NCBI GenBank assembly: GCA_020029625.1
Contig: JAIBJP010000015.1
Span: 1 to 20,973, forward strand
Source of the DNA: Actinomycetota bacterium
Lineage (GTDB): Bacteria > Actinomycetota > Thermoleophilia > Gaiellales > Gaiellaceae
Direction of reading: 5' to 3'
DNA: 20,973 nucleotides
The notes under the pieces were generated by a model. The model worked only from the letters and a program-made list of their open reading frames with translations, did not search any database and was not told where the DNA came from. A program made the position numbers and the translations under genes. How positions within the stretch are numbered: position 1 is the first letter of the stretch; every line of letters starts with the position of its first letter. Positions 6,674-14,319 of this stretch are shown one piece after another.

Positions 6674-6676
6674 GCC

Positions 6677-7921
6677 ATGACGATCGCCACCGACATCCAC
6701 GCAGATCTGATCACCCCCTTGGGGGCGTACTTGCGGCTGAGGGCGGAAGGGGCAGCGAGCTTCCTGCTCGAATCGGTCGAGAAGGGCCGCCTCGGCCGCT
6801 ACAGCCTGGTTGGCTCCGGAGCGCGGCTCGTCGCCTTCGAGGACGCCGAGCGGGAGCTCGCCGCGGGGCGGCCCGTCGTCGGCTACCTCGGCTACGACCA
6901 CATCGCCAAGCTCGAGCCGACCGTGCCGCTCCCGGCCGACGGGCCCGGTCTACCGGAGAGCCGCTTCCTGGTCGCCGACGCAGTCGTGCGCTTCGACCAC
7001 GCCTCGAGCGTCGCCGAGGTGCTCGCCGGGGACCGGGATTCGATCGCGCGGCTCCTGGCTCAACCGTTCGAGGAGCCCCGTTTCGCGTCCAAACGCTCCG
7101 AGGCCACCCACCGCACCCCGAATCAAGCCGAATACGAGCTACGAGTTCGTGCCGCGAAGGACTACATCCGGGAGGGCGACGCCTACCAGATCGTCCTCTC
7201 GCAACGGGCGGAGCGGAAGACGGACGCCTCCGGGCTCACGCTCTACCGGTCGCTGCGCCGCATCAACCCCTCGCCCTACCACTTCCTCCTCGAGCTGGGG
7301 GACGTCACCCTCGTCGGCTCCTCGCCGGAGACGCTGGTGAAGCTGGAGGGAAGGCGCGCCAGCGTGAACCCGATCGCAGGCACGATCGAGCCCGGTGCCG
7401 GCGACGGAGAGCAGCTGCTCGCCTCCGAGAAGGATCGCGCGGAGCACGTCATGCTCGTCGACCTCGGGCGCAACGACCTCTCGCGCGTCTGCCGCCCGGG
7501 GACGGTGCGGGTCGGCCGCTTCCTGGAACCGGAGCGCTATTCGCACGTGACCCACCTCGTCTCGGAGGTGGCCGGAGAGCTCCGGCCCGAATGCGGGCCT
7601 TTCGACCTCCTCCGCGCGTGCTTCCCCGCGGGCACGGTCTCGGGCGCCCCGAAGGTGCGGGCCATGCAGATCATCTCGGAGCTCGAGGACTATCGCCGAG
7701 GTCCGTACGCCGGCGCCGTGGGTTACGCCCTTCCGGACGGCGCGTTCGATACCTGCATCGCGATTCGCACTGTCGTCCTGGCCGGCGGCGTCGCCCGGTT
7801 CCAGGCCGGTGCGGGGATCGTGGCCGACTCCGACCCGCGCTCCGAGCACGAGGAGTGCCTGCGTAAGCTGGCTGCGTTGGAAGCTGCACTAGACGAAGCC
7901 GAGCGAGGCACGAACGCGTGA
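6677..7921 (+). CDS. trpE: Anthranilate synthase component I
   Basis: A 414-residue chorismate-binding enzyme, at the short end for TrpE. With TrpG it makes anthranilate from chorismate and glutamine, the first committed step of tryptophan synthesis. The N-terminal Trp-feedback motif LLES (30-33) with RYSLVG (41-46) is present, so end-product inhibition is expected. The catalytic half has NPSPYHF, PIAGT (232-236), DLGRNDLSRV, FPAGTVSGAPK (316-326) and the terminal GAGIVADSDP. The LLES motif and context separate it from aminodeoxychorismate synthase PabB. ATG at 6677 is the only start that keeps the N-terminal motif and avoids the terminator. The stop overlaps the GTG of trpG (GTGA), so translation is coupled. 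Expression is controlled by the attenuator directly upstream. Confidence 0.97.
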   Translation: MTIATDIHADLITPLGAYLRLRAEGAASFLLESVEKGRLGRYSLVGSGARLVAFEDAERELAAGRPVVGYLGYDHIAKLEPTVPLPADGPGLPESRFLVADAVVRFDHASSVAEVLAGDRDSIARLLAQPFEEPRFASKRSEATHRTPNQAEYELRVRAAKDYIREGDAYQIVLSQRAERKTDASGLTLYRSLRRINPSPYHFLLELGDVTLVGSSPETLVKLEGRRASVNPIAGTIEPGAGDGEQLLASEKDRAEHVMLVDLGRNDLSRVCRPGTVRVGRFLEPERYSHVTHLVSEVAGELRPECGPFDLLRACFPAGTVSGAPKVRAMQIISELEDYRRGPYAGAVGYALPDGAFDTCIAIRTVVLAGGVARFQAGAGIVADSDPRSEHEECLRKLAALEAALDEAERGTNA

Positions 7922-8481
7922 TTCTGCTGGTCGACAACTACGACTCGTTTACGTACAACCTGGCGCATCTGTTCGAGGAGCTCTGCGCCGAAGTGACGGT
8001 GATCCGCAACGACAAGATCGACGCGGACGAGGCGGAGCGGCTCGCTCCCAGCCACCTCGTCATCTCCCCCGGGCCGGGTCGACCCGAGAGCGCGGGCGCG
8101 ACTGTCGAGATCATCAAGCGCCTGGGCCCGCGCGTTCCGACGCTCGGGGTCTGCCTCGGCCACCAGGCGATCGTGGAGGCCTTCGGGGGCGAGGTCGGGC
8201 AGGCCCAGCGGCTCGTCCACGGGAAGGCGAGCGAGATCGCACACGACGGGCGCGGGCTCTTCTCCGGCTTGCCGGATCCGCTCCAGGGCGGGCGCTATCA
8301 CTCGCTGGCGGCGACGCGGGTACCGGACGAGCTCGAGGTCTGTGCGACGACCGACGACGGCGAGGTGATGGCTGTGCGCCACCGCGACCTGCCCGTCGAC
8401 GGCATCCAGTTCCACCCGGAGTCCGTGCTCACCCCGGACGGGGCGGCTCTGGCCAAGAACTTCCTGGAAGGAAAGAGATGA
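7918..8481 (+). CDS. trpG: Anthranilate synthase component II (glutamine amidotransferase)
   Basis: A 187-residue class I glutamine amidotransferase that supplies ammonia to TrpE. DNYDSFTYNL opens the domain. The nucleophile Cys79 lies in LGVCLGHQAI, and H166 and E168 of the triad in IQFHPESVLTP. The oxyanion motif SPGPGRP is at 50-56. Length and residues are standard. The GTG start overlaps the trpE stop by GTGA, and its own stop overlaps trpD by ATGA, so all three are translationally coupled. The protein may also serve PabB for folate, as in some bacteria; no pabB is in the window. Confidence 0.97.
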   Translation: MILLVDNYDSFTYNLAHLFEELCAEVTVIRNDKIDADEAERLAPSHLVISPGPGRPESAGATVEIIKRLGPRVPTLGVCLGHQAIVEAFGGEVGQAQRLVHGKASEIAHDGRGLFSGLPDPLQGGRYHSLAATRVPDELEVCATTDDGEVMAVRHRDLPVDGIQFHPESVLTPDGAALAKNFLEGKR

Positions 8482-9506
8482 CCATCCAGGAGGCTCTGGC
8501 CCGAATCCTCGACCGTCATGACCTTTCGAAGCCGCAGGCGAGAGACGTAATGAATCAGATCATGGAGGGGAAGGCGACCCCTGCTCAGATGGGCGGTTTC
8601 CTCATCGCCCTCCGCCTGAAAGGCGAGACGGCCGCCGAGATCGCCGGCTGTGCCGAAGCCATGCGCGCGCACGTGCTGGCGGTCAAGCCGAAGCGGGCCG
8701 ACCTGGTCGACACGGCGGGCACGGGCGGGGACGGCGCGGGCACGTTCAACATCTCCACCGCCGCCGCACTCCTCGCGGCGGCCGCGGGCGCCGGAGTAGC
8801 CAAGCACGGCAACAGAGCGGTTTCATCGTCGTCGGGTTCCGCGGACGTCCTCGAGGCGCTCGGCTTCCAGCTCGAGCTGCCCGCCGAGCGGATCGAGCGT
8901 TCGATCGACGAGCTCGGGTTCGGCTTCCTCTTCGCGCCGTCACATCATCCCGCGATGCGGCATGCGGCCCCGGTGCGGCGAGAGCTCGCCGCTCGGACTG
9001 TCTTCAACGTGCTCGGACCGCTGACGAATCCCGCCGGAGCCCGGGCGCAGGTCGTGGGCGTGTACGCACCGGAGCTCGTCCCGACGATCGCCACGGTGCT
9101 GTCGCGCCTCGGCGCGCGCCGCGCCTTCGTCGTCCACGGCGCGGGCGGGATCGACGAGCTCTCCCCCGCCGGCCCGAACCTCGTGTGCGAGGTCGCCGGC
9201 GGCAAGGTGCGTAGCCGCGAGATCGACCCGCAGGACTTCGGAGTCCCGCGGTGCCGGCCCTCCGACCTCGCGGGGGGCTCGCCCGAGGAGAACGCGCGGA
9301 CTATTCGCGAGATCTTCGCGGGTGCCAAGGGCGCGAAGCGCGAGGCCGTCCTGCTCAACGCAGGCGGGGCGGTGGCGGCCGGAGGGCATGCGCGAGACCT
9401 CGAGGAGGGTTACAGGGTCGCGAGCGAGGCGCTCGCTTCGGGCGCTGCCGGAGAGCGACTCGAAGAGCTGATCGCGTTCTCGCAGGCGAAGGAGGTGGCG
9501 GTCTAG
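8478..9506 (+). CDS. trpD: Anthranilate phosphoribosyltransferase
   Basis: A 342-residue enzyme that transfers phosphoribose from PRPP to anthranilate. It has the family PRPP-binding motif GTGGDG at 81-86, the following FNISTAAA, and KHGNRAVSS at 109-117. A helical N-terminal segment with GKATPAQMGGFLIALRLKGE precedes these, and NVLGPLTNPA and VVHGAGGIDEL occur in the C-terminal domain. Length is normal and no residue is missing. ATG overlaps the trpG stop (ATGA). Three bases separate its stop from the trpC-trpF start. Confidence 0.97.
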   Translation: MTIQEALARILDRHDLSKPQARDVMNQIMEGKATPAQMGGFLIALRLKGETAAEIAGCAEAMRAHVLAVKPKRADLVDTAGTGGDGAGTFNISTAAALLAAAAGAGVAKHGNRAVSSSSGSADVLEALGFQLELPAERIERSIDELGFGFLFAPSHHPAMRHAAPVRRELAARTVFNVLGPLTNPAGARAQVVGVYAPELVPTIATVLSRLGARRAFVVHGAGGIDELSPAGPNLVCEVAGGKVRSREIDPQDFGVPRCRPSDLAGGSPEENARTIREIFAGAKGAKREAVLLNAGGAVAAGGHARDLEEGYRVASEALASGAAGERLEELIAFSQAKEVAV

Positions 9507-9509
9507 GCT

Positions 9510-10661
9510 ATGGGCCGTTTTCGCGACGCCCTCGCGGCCCCCGGCCTGGGCGCGATCGCCGAGGTCAAACGACGTTCTCCGTCTGCGGGCGATCTGCGGT
9601 CGGATGCCGAGCCTGCAATGCTGGCCTGTTCCTTCGAGAAGGCAGGAGCCGCGGCCGTATCGATCCTCGTCGACGAGCGCTTCGGCGGCACGTGGAACGA
9701 TCTTCGCGCCGCCCGCGCGGCGACGAAGCTTCCACTGCTCGCGAAGGGTTTCTTCTTCGATCGCGCGGCCCTGTTCGAGGCCCGCGCGAATGGAGCCGAC
9801 GCCGCCCTCTTGCTCCTCCGCGAACTGGACGACAGCACGGCTGCCGACCTCAGACGCGCGGCGGAAGAACTCGAACTGGAGCTTCTGGTCGAGGCCCACG
9901 ATGCGGATGAGCTACGCCGCGCCGAGGCCCTCGGCGCCGAAGTCATCGGCCTGAACGCGCGCGACCTCGCCACCTTCGAGATCGACAGGCGCGCCCAGTT
10001 GGAGCTCGTCGCGCGCGCGCCGCGCAAACGGGTGATCGTCGCCGAGAGCGGCATCCAGAACCGCGCCCACGCCGCCGCAGCCGAGCTTGCGGGCGCCGAC
10101 GCCGTCCTCGTCGGATCCGCGCTGATGCGAGCGCCTGATCCGGCCGCCCTGCTCGCCGACCTCCTTCGCCGTCCGCTCGTCAAGATCTGCGGACTGACCC
10201 GTGAGGAGGACGTCGCCGCGGCCGCTGAGGCCGGCGCCGACCTGGCCGGTTTCGTACTCGCGGACAGCCCGCGCCGGGCCGAGGGGCCGCTGCCGGTGCC
10301 CGACGCCATGTTGTCGGTGGGAGTTTTCGTCGGCGAGGCCGAAGATGTGGGCACCGACCTGATCCAGCTCTACGCAGAGGAGAACGGCCACCGCGCTCGC
10401 GACGGCGTTCTCCTGCGGGAGAGCGAAGCCGTAGCGAAGGTGCTCGACCTGCCGTGGCTGGAGGAGGACGGGGGCCACTTGCAGCGAGCGGCCGACGTAG
10501 ACGGCCGTGTGCTGCTCGCCGGCGGCCTCAGACCAGAGAACGTGCGAGCCGCCATCGACGCTGTCCAGCCGTGGGCGGTGGACGCGAGTCGGAGCACGGA
10601 AAGCTCGCCAGGAATCAAGGACCACGAGAAGGTGCGCGCCTTCGTCGAGGCCGCGTCGTGA
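9510..10661 (+). CDS. trpCF: Fused indole-3-glycerol-phosphate synthase / phosphoribosylanthranilate isomerase
   Basis: A 383-residue two-domain protein carrying two consecutive steps of tryptophan synthesis. Residues 1-221 are TrpC: K20 in EVKRRSPSAG, K79 in LLAKGFFFD (the usual KDF reads KGF), E128 in LLVEAH, N149 in GLNARDL and E179-S180 in VAESGIQN. Residues 222-383 are TrpF: Cys227 in VKICGLT, a candidate catalytic Asp313, LAGGLRPENV at 336-345, Asp358 and SPGIKDHEKV. The TrpF part is about 160 residues instead of about 200, and the usual QLHG motif reads QLYA. The C-to-F order matches the enterobacterial fusion but probably arose independently. ATG lies 3 nt after trpD; the stop overlaps the trpB GTG. 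Most actinobacteria use PriA instead of TrpF, which makes this fusion noteworthy. Confidence 0.93.
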   Translation: MGRFRDALAAPGLGAIAEVKRRSPSAGDLRSDAEPAMLACSFEKAGAAAVSILVDERFGGTWNDLRAARAATKLPLLAKGFFFDRAALFEARANGADAALLLLRELDDSTAADLRRAAEELELELLVEAHDADELRRAEALGAEVIGLNARDLATFEIDRRAQLELVARAPRKRVIVAESGIQNRAHAAAAELAGADAVLVGSALMRAPDPAALLADLLRRPLVKICGLTREEDVAAAAEAGADLAGFVLADSPRRAEGPLPVPDAMLSVGVFVGEAEDVGTDLIQLYAEENGHRARDGVLLRESEAVAKVLDLPWLEEDGGHLQRAADVDGRVLLAGGLRPENVRAAIDAVQPWAVDASRSTESSPGIKDHEKVRAFVEAAS

Positions 10662-11824
10662 CTATGAGGGGGGCAAGCCCCCCTCATCCACCCCCCGGTG
10701 GAGAGGCGGCGGCAAACGGCTTCTACGGCGCCTACGGCGGCCGCTACGTCCCGGAGACCCTCGTGCCCGCGCTCGACGAGCTGGAGGAGGGCTGGAACGA
10801 CATCAGGGACGACCCCGGCTTCCGTCTCGAGCTCGAGCAGCTCCAGGCGACATACGTCGGGCGCCCAACCCCGCTCTACCGCACCGAGCGTCTCGGCGGG
10901 GACAGGACGATCTACCTCAAGCGCGAGGACCTCTGTCACACCGGTGCGCACAAGATCAACAACGCGGTCGGGCAGGCGCTCGTGGCCCGGCGCCTGGGGA
11001 AAAAGCGCATCGTCGCCGAGACGGGCGCCGGCCAGCACGGGGTCGCCTCGGCGACCGTCTGCGCTCGCTTCGGCCTCGAATGCGTCGTCTACATGGGCTC
11101 GGAAGACATGGAGCGCCAGAAGCCCAACGTCGAGCGCATGCATCTGCTTGGCGCCGAGGTTCGGGCCGTGGAATTCGGGACGCGGACGCTCAAGGAGGCC
11201 ACGAGCGAAGCAATCCGCGACTGGATCACGAACGTCGAGACGACGCACTACATGATCGGCTCGTGCGTCGGCCCGCATCCCTATCCCGAGCTGGTGCGAG
11301 AGCTCCAGTCGGTCATCGGCCGCGAGGCGCGCGAGCAGATGCTGGCCGCCGAGAGCAGGCTCCCTGAAGCCGTCGTCGCCTGCGTGGGCGGCGGCTCGAA
11401 TGCGATCGGGCTGTTCGCCGGCTTCCTGGAGGACGCCGACGTGCGCCTGGTCGGGGTCGAAGCCGCCGGCGCCGCGAGCCTGGGAAGCGGCCGGGCGGGA
11501 GTCCTGCACGGCGCTCGCTCCTCGCTCCTCGCCGACGAGGACGGGCAGATCGCGGACGCCCACTCGATCTCCGCAGGCCTGGACTACCCCGGCGTCGGGC
11601 CGGAGCACGCCTTTCTGCGAGACACGGGGCGGGCCGAGTACCGGGCGGCGACGGACGAGGAGGCGCTCGGCGCCTTCCATCTCCTCGCCGAGCGCGAGGG
11701 CATCATCCCGGCGCTGGAGCCGGCCCACGCCCTCGCGCGCGCTCTCGACCTCGACGCCGAACTGATCCTCGTCGGGCTCTCCGGCCGCGGCGACAAGGAC
11801 CTCGCGACGGTGCTCGGCCGGTGA
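10658..11824 (+). CDS. trpB: Tryptophan synthase beta chain
   Basis: The PLP enzyme that joins indole and serine, acting as an alpha2-beta2 complex with TrpA. The recognisable protein begins at NGFYGAYGGRYVPETLVPAL. The PLP-binding Lys lies in HTGAHKINNAVGQA, then ETGAGQHGVA, the phosphate-binding GGGSNAIG, SISAGLDYPGVGPEH and the C-terminal ALEPAHA. Two starts are possible: GTG at 10658, overlapping the trpCF stop (388 residues), or ATG at 10664 (386 residues). I prefer GTG because every other junction here overlaps and because the ATG is paired inside a perfect 11-bp hairpin (10664-10687). No in-frame start lies downstream of the hairpins. The Pro-rich N-terminal tail of about 18 residues is encoded by those hairpins. 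The stop overlaps trpA (GTGA). Confidence 0.95.
   Translation: MTMRGASPPHPPPGGEAAANGFYGAYGGRYVPETLVPALDELEEGWNDIRDDPGFRLELEQLQATYVGRPTPLYRTERLGGDRTIYLKREDLCHTGAHKINNAVGQALVARRLGKKRIVAETGAGQHGVASATVCARFGLECVVYMGSEDMERQKPNVERMHLLGAEVRAVEFGTRTLKEATSEAIRDWITNVETTHYMIGSCVGPHPYPELVRELQSVIGREAREQMLAAESRLPEAVVACVGGGSNAIGLFAGFLEDADVRLVGVEAAGAASLGSGRAGVLHGARSSLLADEDGQIADAHSISAGLDYPGVGPEHAFLRDTGRAEYRAATDEEALGAFHLLAEREGIIPALEPAHALARALDLDAELILVGLSGRGDKDLATVLGR
10664..10702 (+). promoter_or_regulatory. Two adjacent perfect hairpins over the trpB start
   Basis: ATGAGGGGGGC (10664-10674) is the exact inverse of GCCCCCCTCAT (10677-10687), 11 pairs around AA. It is followed by TCCACC-CCCC-GGTGGA (10687-10702), a perfect 6-bp stem. 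Together they cover the second possible trpB start codon and the first 13 codons. They could restrain independent initiation so that trpB depends on ribosomes finishing trpCF, or act in mRNA processing between the two genes. No U-tract follows, so a simple terminator is unlikely. Confidence 0.6.
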
Positions 11825-12540
11825 AGAAGCTCTCGATCTATCTCATGGCGGGCCCGGACACGCCGGAGCTCGCAGCCGCTGCCGTCGCGGGCGGCGCCGA
11901 CCTGCTCGAGATCGGGTTTCCGTTCTCCGACCCGCTGGCCGACGGCCCGGTGATCCGCCTGGCGGGCGAGCGGGCGCTCGCCCAGGGGATGCGCACGCGG
12001 GCGTGCCTGGAGTGCCTGGCCGAGACTCGTGCCCGTGTAGAGGTCCCCCTGATCCCGATGACGTACGCCTCCATCCTCGAGGCCTACGGCTACGAGCGCT
12101 TCCAGGCCGACGCCCAAAAGGCGGGCGCCACGAGCCTGATCGTGGCCGACCTGCCGATCGAGGCCGCGCCCGAGCTGCGCCGTGTCCAGCTGGTCGCGCC
12201 GACAACGCCGTCGGAGCGCATCAGCCTCGCAGCTCACCGAACGGACGGTTGGCTGTACCTCGTTTCGCTGACCGGCACCACGGGCGCGCGAGGGGAGGTC
12301 TCGGAGCAGCTCGCGGGCCTCGTCGAGCGCGCCCGCGGCGTCACCGACGTCCCGCTCCTGGCGGGCTTCGGCATCTCGACGCCCGACCACGCCGCGGGGG
12401 CCGCGGCCCTCGCGGACGGGATCGTCGTGGGCAGCCGCGCAGTGGAGATCGCCCACGAAAGCGGTCCCGACGCGCTCCAGGACTACGTCACCGTGCTTCG
12501 CACCGCGCTCGACCGCGTGGTGGTCAGCCTCCCCGGCTGA
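11821..12540 (+). CDS. trpA: Tryptophan synthase alpha chain
   Basis: A 239-residue TIM-barrel lyase that cleaves indole-3-glycerol phosphate to indole for TrpB. E30 in LLEIGFPFSDP and D41 in PLADGPVI match the catalytic Glu49 and Asp60 of the E. coli enzyme; VADLPIEAAPEL and GFGIST are also typical. It is about 20-30 residues shorter than usual, mainly because it lacks the first helix before the first strand, starting directly at KKLSIYLMAGPD. The GTG overlaps the trpB stop, giving tight coupling for an equimolar complex. No in-frame upstream start is compatible with trpB. It is the last gene of the trp operon; no clear terminator follows before the next promoter. Confidence 0.96.
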   Translation: MKKLSIYLMAGPDTPELAAAAVAGGADLLEIGFPFSDPLADGPVIRLAGERALAQGMRTRACLECLAETRARVEVPLIPMTYASILEAYGYERFQADAQKAGATSLIVADLPIEAAPELRRVQLVAPTTPSERISLAAHRTDGWLYLVSLTGTTGARGEVSEQLAGLVERARGVTDVPLLAGFGISTPDHAAGAAALADGIVVGSRAVEIAHESGPDALQDYVTVLRTALDRVVVSLPG

Positions 12541-12567
12541 CAGAAACCGTGGCGCCGACCCAGCGCG

Positions 12568-12573
12568 TAGGCT
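12568..12573 (+). promoter_or_regulatory. -10 box TAGGCT for the 47-residue ORF and mccB
   Basis: TAGGCT lies 8 nt before the GTG of the small gene at 12582, the same geometry as TACGCT before trpL and hbd. No convincing -35 is seen. It suggests that the carboxylase genes have their own leaderless promoter although trpA ends only 41 nt upstream. Confidence 0.4.
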
Positions 12574-12581
12574 GTGCGGCC

Positions 12582-12725
12582 GTGCACACGATCGAGCTCA
12601 CTGAGGACGAACTGCGGCTTGTGCGCTCCGCGCTCCACTCGTATCTCGAGGACTTCGGCCACGACGAGGCGGACGTCCTGAGGGCGATCAAGCAGGTGCT
12701 CGCCAAGCTCCCGCCCAACGAGTAG
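12582..12725 (+). CDS. Small acidic helical protein coupled to the carboxylase beta subunit
   Basis: A 47-residue ORF from GTG to TAG: MHTIELTEDELRLVRSALHS, then YLEDFGHDEADVLRAIKQVL and AKLPPNE. It is rich in Glu, Asp and Leu and should fold as two helices (residues 6-23 and 27-43). Its stop shares one base with the GTG of the next gene (TAGTG), so translation is coupled. No domain is recognised. By position it might be a small accessory subunit, like the epsilon subunits of actinobacterial acyl-CoA carboxylases, but those usually follow the beta gene and I see no shared motif. It could equally be an independent conserved protein. Coding status rests on the coupling, the -10 box and the non-random composition. 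Confidence 0.7.
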   Translation: MHTIELTEDELRLVRSALHSYLEDFGHDEADVLRAIKQVLAKLPPNE

Positions 12726-14287
12726 TGGCGATCCTCGAAACGAGGGTCGACCTGGGCTCGCCCGAGTTCGAGGCGAACCGCGCGCGGATGGGGGAGCTCG
12801 TCGCGGAGCTGCGTGAGCGCGTCGCCGCCGTGGCCGCGGCCGGCGGAGCCGAGGCCGTCGAGAAGCACCGGTCGCGCGACAAGCTGCTCGCACGGGAAAG
12901 GATCGAGGGGCTGCTCGATCCGAACTCGGCCTTTCTCGAGCTGAACGCGCTCGCGGCCTGGGAGCTCTACGACGGGGATGCGCCCGGCGCCGGGATCGTG
13001 ACCGGCATCGGCGTGATCGACGGACGCCAGTGCGTGGTCGTCGCGAACGACGCCACGGTCAAGGGCGGCACTTATTACCCCCTCACCGTGAAGAAGCACC
13101 TCCGGGCGCAGGAGGTCGCCGACCAGAATTGCCTTCCCTGCGTCTATCTCGTGGACTCGGGAGGGGCGTTCTTGCCGCTCCAGGACGAGGTCTTTCCGGA
13201 TCGCGACCATTTCGGCCGGATCTTTTTCAACCAGGCGGTCATGTCGGCCAAGGGCATCCCGCAGGTGGCCGTCGTCATGGGCTCGTGCACCGCCGGCGGC
13301 GCCTACGTCCCGGCGATGAGCGACGAGACGGTGATCGTCAAGGGGACGGGGACGATCTTCCTCGGCGGCCCGCCCCTGGTGAAAGCCGCCACGGGCGAGG
13401 AGGTCACCGCAGAGGAGCTCGGCGGGGCCGACGTGCACGCGCGCGTCTCCGGAGTCGCGGATCACTACGCGGTCTCCGACGAGCACGCCCTGGCGCTCGC
13501 GCGGGAGATCGTCGCCAACCTCGGCCGCCGTCAGCCCGAGCCGCCGTGGGAGCCCGAAGCGCCCGAGGAGCCTCTCTACGACCCCGCCGACCTCTACGGG
13601 ATCGTGCCGGAGGACTACGCCAAGGGCTACGACGTGCGCGAGGTGATCGCACGGCTCGTGGACGGCAGCCGCCTGCACGAGTTCAAAGCGCTCTATGGAG
13701 AGACGCTCGTCTGCGGCTTCGCCCACATCGAAGGGCTTCCCGTCGGGATCCTCGCCAACAACGGCGTCCTCTTCTCAGAGAGCGCTCTCAAGGGCGCTCA
13801 TTTCATCCAGCTGGCCTGCAAGCGCCGCATCCCGCTCGTCTTCCTCCAGAACATCACCGGCTTCATGGTCGGGAAGGAGTACGAGGCCGGCGGCATCGCC
13901 AAGAACGGCGCGAAGATGGTGACCGCGGTCGCGTGCGCCCAGGTCCCCAAGTTCACGGTCATCGTCGGCGGGTCGTTCGGCGCGGGCAACTACGGCATGT
14001 GCGGCCGCGCGTACTCGCCCCGGCAGCTCTGGATGTGGCCGAATGCGCGCATCAGCGTGATGGGCGGCGAGCAGGCGGCCACGGTCCTGACCGCCGTCGG
14101 CCGAGCGGACCCAGACGAGGTCCGCGCCAAGTACGAGCGGGAAGGAAGCCCGTACTACTCCACGGCGCGGTTGTGGGACGACGGCATCATCGATCCGCTC
14201 GACACGCGTCACGTCCTCGCGCTCGGCCTCGCCGCGAGCTTGAATGCACCCATTTCCGAGACGAAGTTCGGCGTCTTTCGGATGTAG
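12725..14287 (+). CDS. mccB: Acyl-CoA carboxylase beta subunit, methylcrotonyl-CoA type
   Basis: A 520-residue carboxyltransferase subunit that moves the carboxyl group from carboxybiotin to an acyl-CoA. The N-terminal half has GAFLPLQDEVFPDRDHFG (147-164) and GSCTAGGAYVPAMSDE (186-201). The C-terminal half has NNGVLFSESALKGAHFIQ, FLQNITGFMVGKEYEAGGIA, GGSFGAGNYGMCGRAY (about 416-431) and the terminal MGGEQAATVL. The LPLQDEVFPDRDHFG stretch is typical of methylcrotonyl-CoA carboxylase rather than propionyl-CoA carboxylase, so leucine breakdown is the likely role. The partner alpha subunit and a LiuC-like hydratase lie at 18.3-20.6 kb. GTG at 12725 overlaps the preceding small ORF. Geranyl-CoA carboxylase is an alternative substrate class. 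A shared terminator hairpin includes its stop codon. Confidence 0.9.
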   Translation: MAILETRVDLGSPEFEANRARMGELVAELRERVAAVAAAGGAEAVEKHRSRDKLLARERIEGLLDPNSAFLELNALAAWELYDGDAPGAGIVTGIGVIDGRQCVVVANDATVKGGTYYPLTVKKHLRAQEVADQNCLPCVYLVDSGGAFLPLQDEVFPDRDHFGRIFFNQAVMSAKGIPQVAVVMGSCTAGGAYVPAMSDETVIVKGTGTIFLGGPPLVKAATGEEVTAEELGGADVHARVSGVADHYAVSDEHALALAREIVANLGRRQPEPPWEPEAPEEPLYDPADLYGIVPEDYAKGYDVREVIARLVDGSRLHEFKALYGETLVCGFAHIEGLPVGILANNGVLFSESALKGAHFIQLACKRRIPLVFLQNITGFMVGKEYEAGGIAKNGAKMVTAVACAQVPKFTVIVGGSFGAGNYGMCGRAYSPRQLWMWPNARISVMGGEQAATVLTAVGRADPDEVRAKYEREGSPYYSTARLWDDGIIDPLDTRHVLALGLAASLNAPISETKFGVFRM

Positions 14288-14319
14288 CGCAAGCCCCCCT
14301 ACTTGGGGGAAGAGCGCTA
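14285..14319. terminator. Bidirectional hairpin between convergent genes
   Basis: TAGCGC (14285-14290) pairs with GCGCTA (14314-14319). Inside, five C (14295-14299) pair with five G (14305-14309) around TACTT. The outer arms contain the stop codons of both converging genes (mccB and the sigma factor). The symmetry means that it folds on either strand. There is no U-tract, so termination efficiency is uncertain. Confidence 0.6.

Noticed and set aside
6434..6901. Upstream extension of the TadE/G-like gene across the trp leader
   Set aside because: The good ribosome site GAAGGAG and the Tad N-terminal domain fix the start at 6412; the extension is antisense to trpL and trpE.
10454..10657. Upstream extension of trpB inside trpCF
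   Set aside because: This 68-codon extension is low-complexity Arg-rich and lies wholly within the TrpF domain.
10370..11728. 452-codon minus-strand open frame opposite trpCF/trpB
   Set aside because: It is a shadow of trpB, with no family features and no ribosome site.
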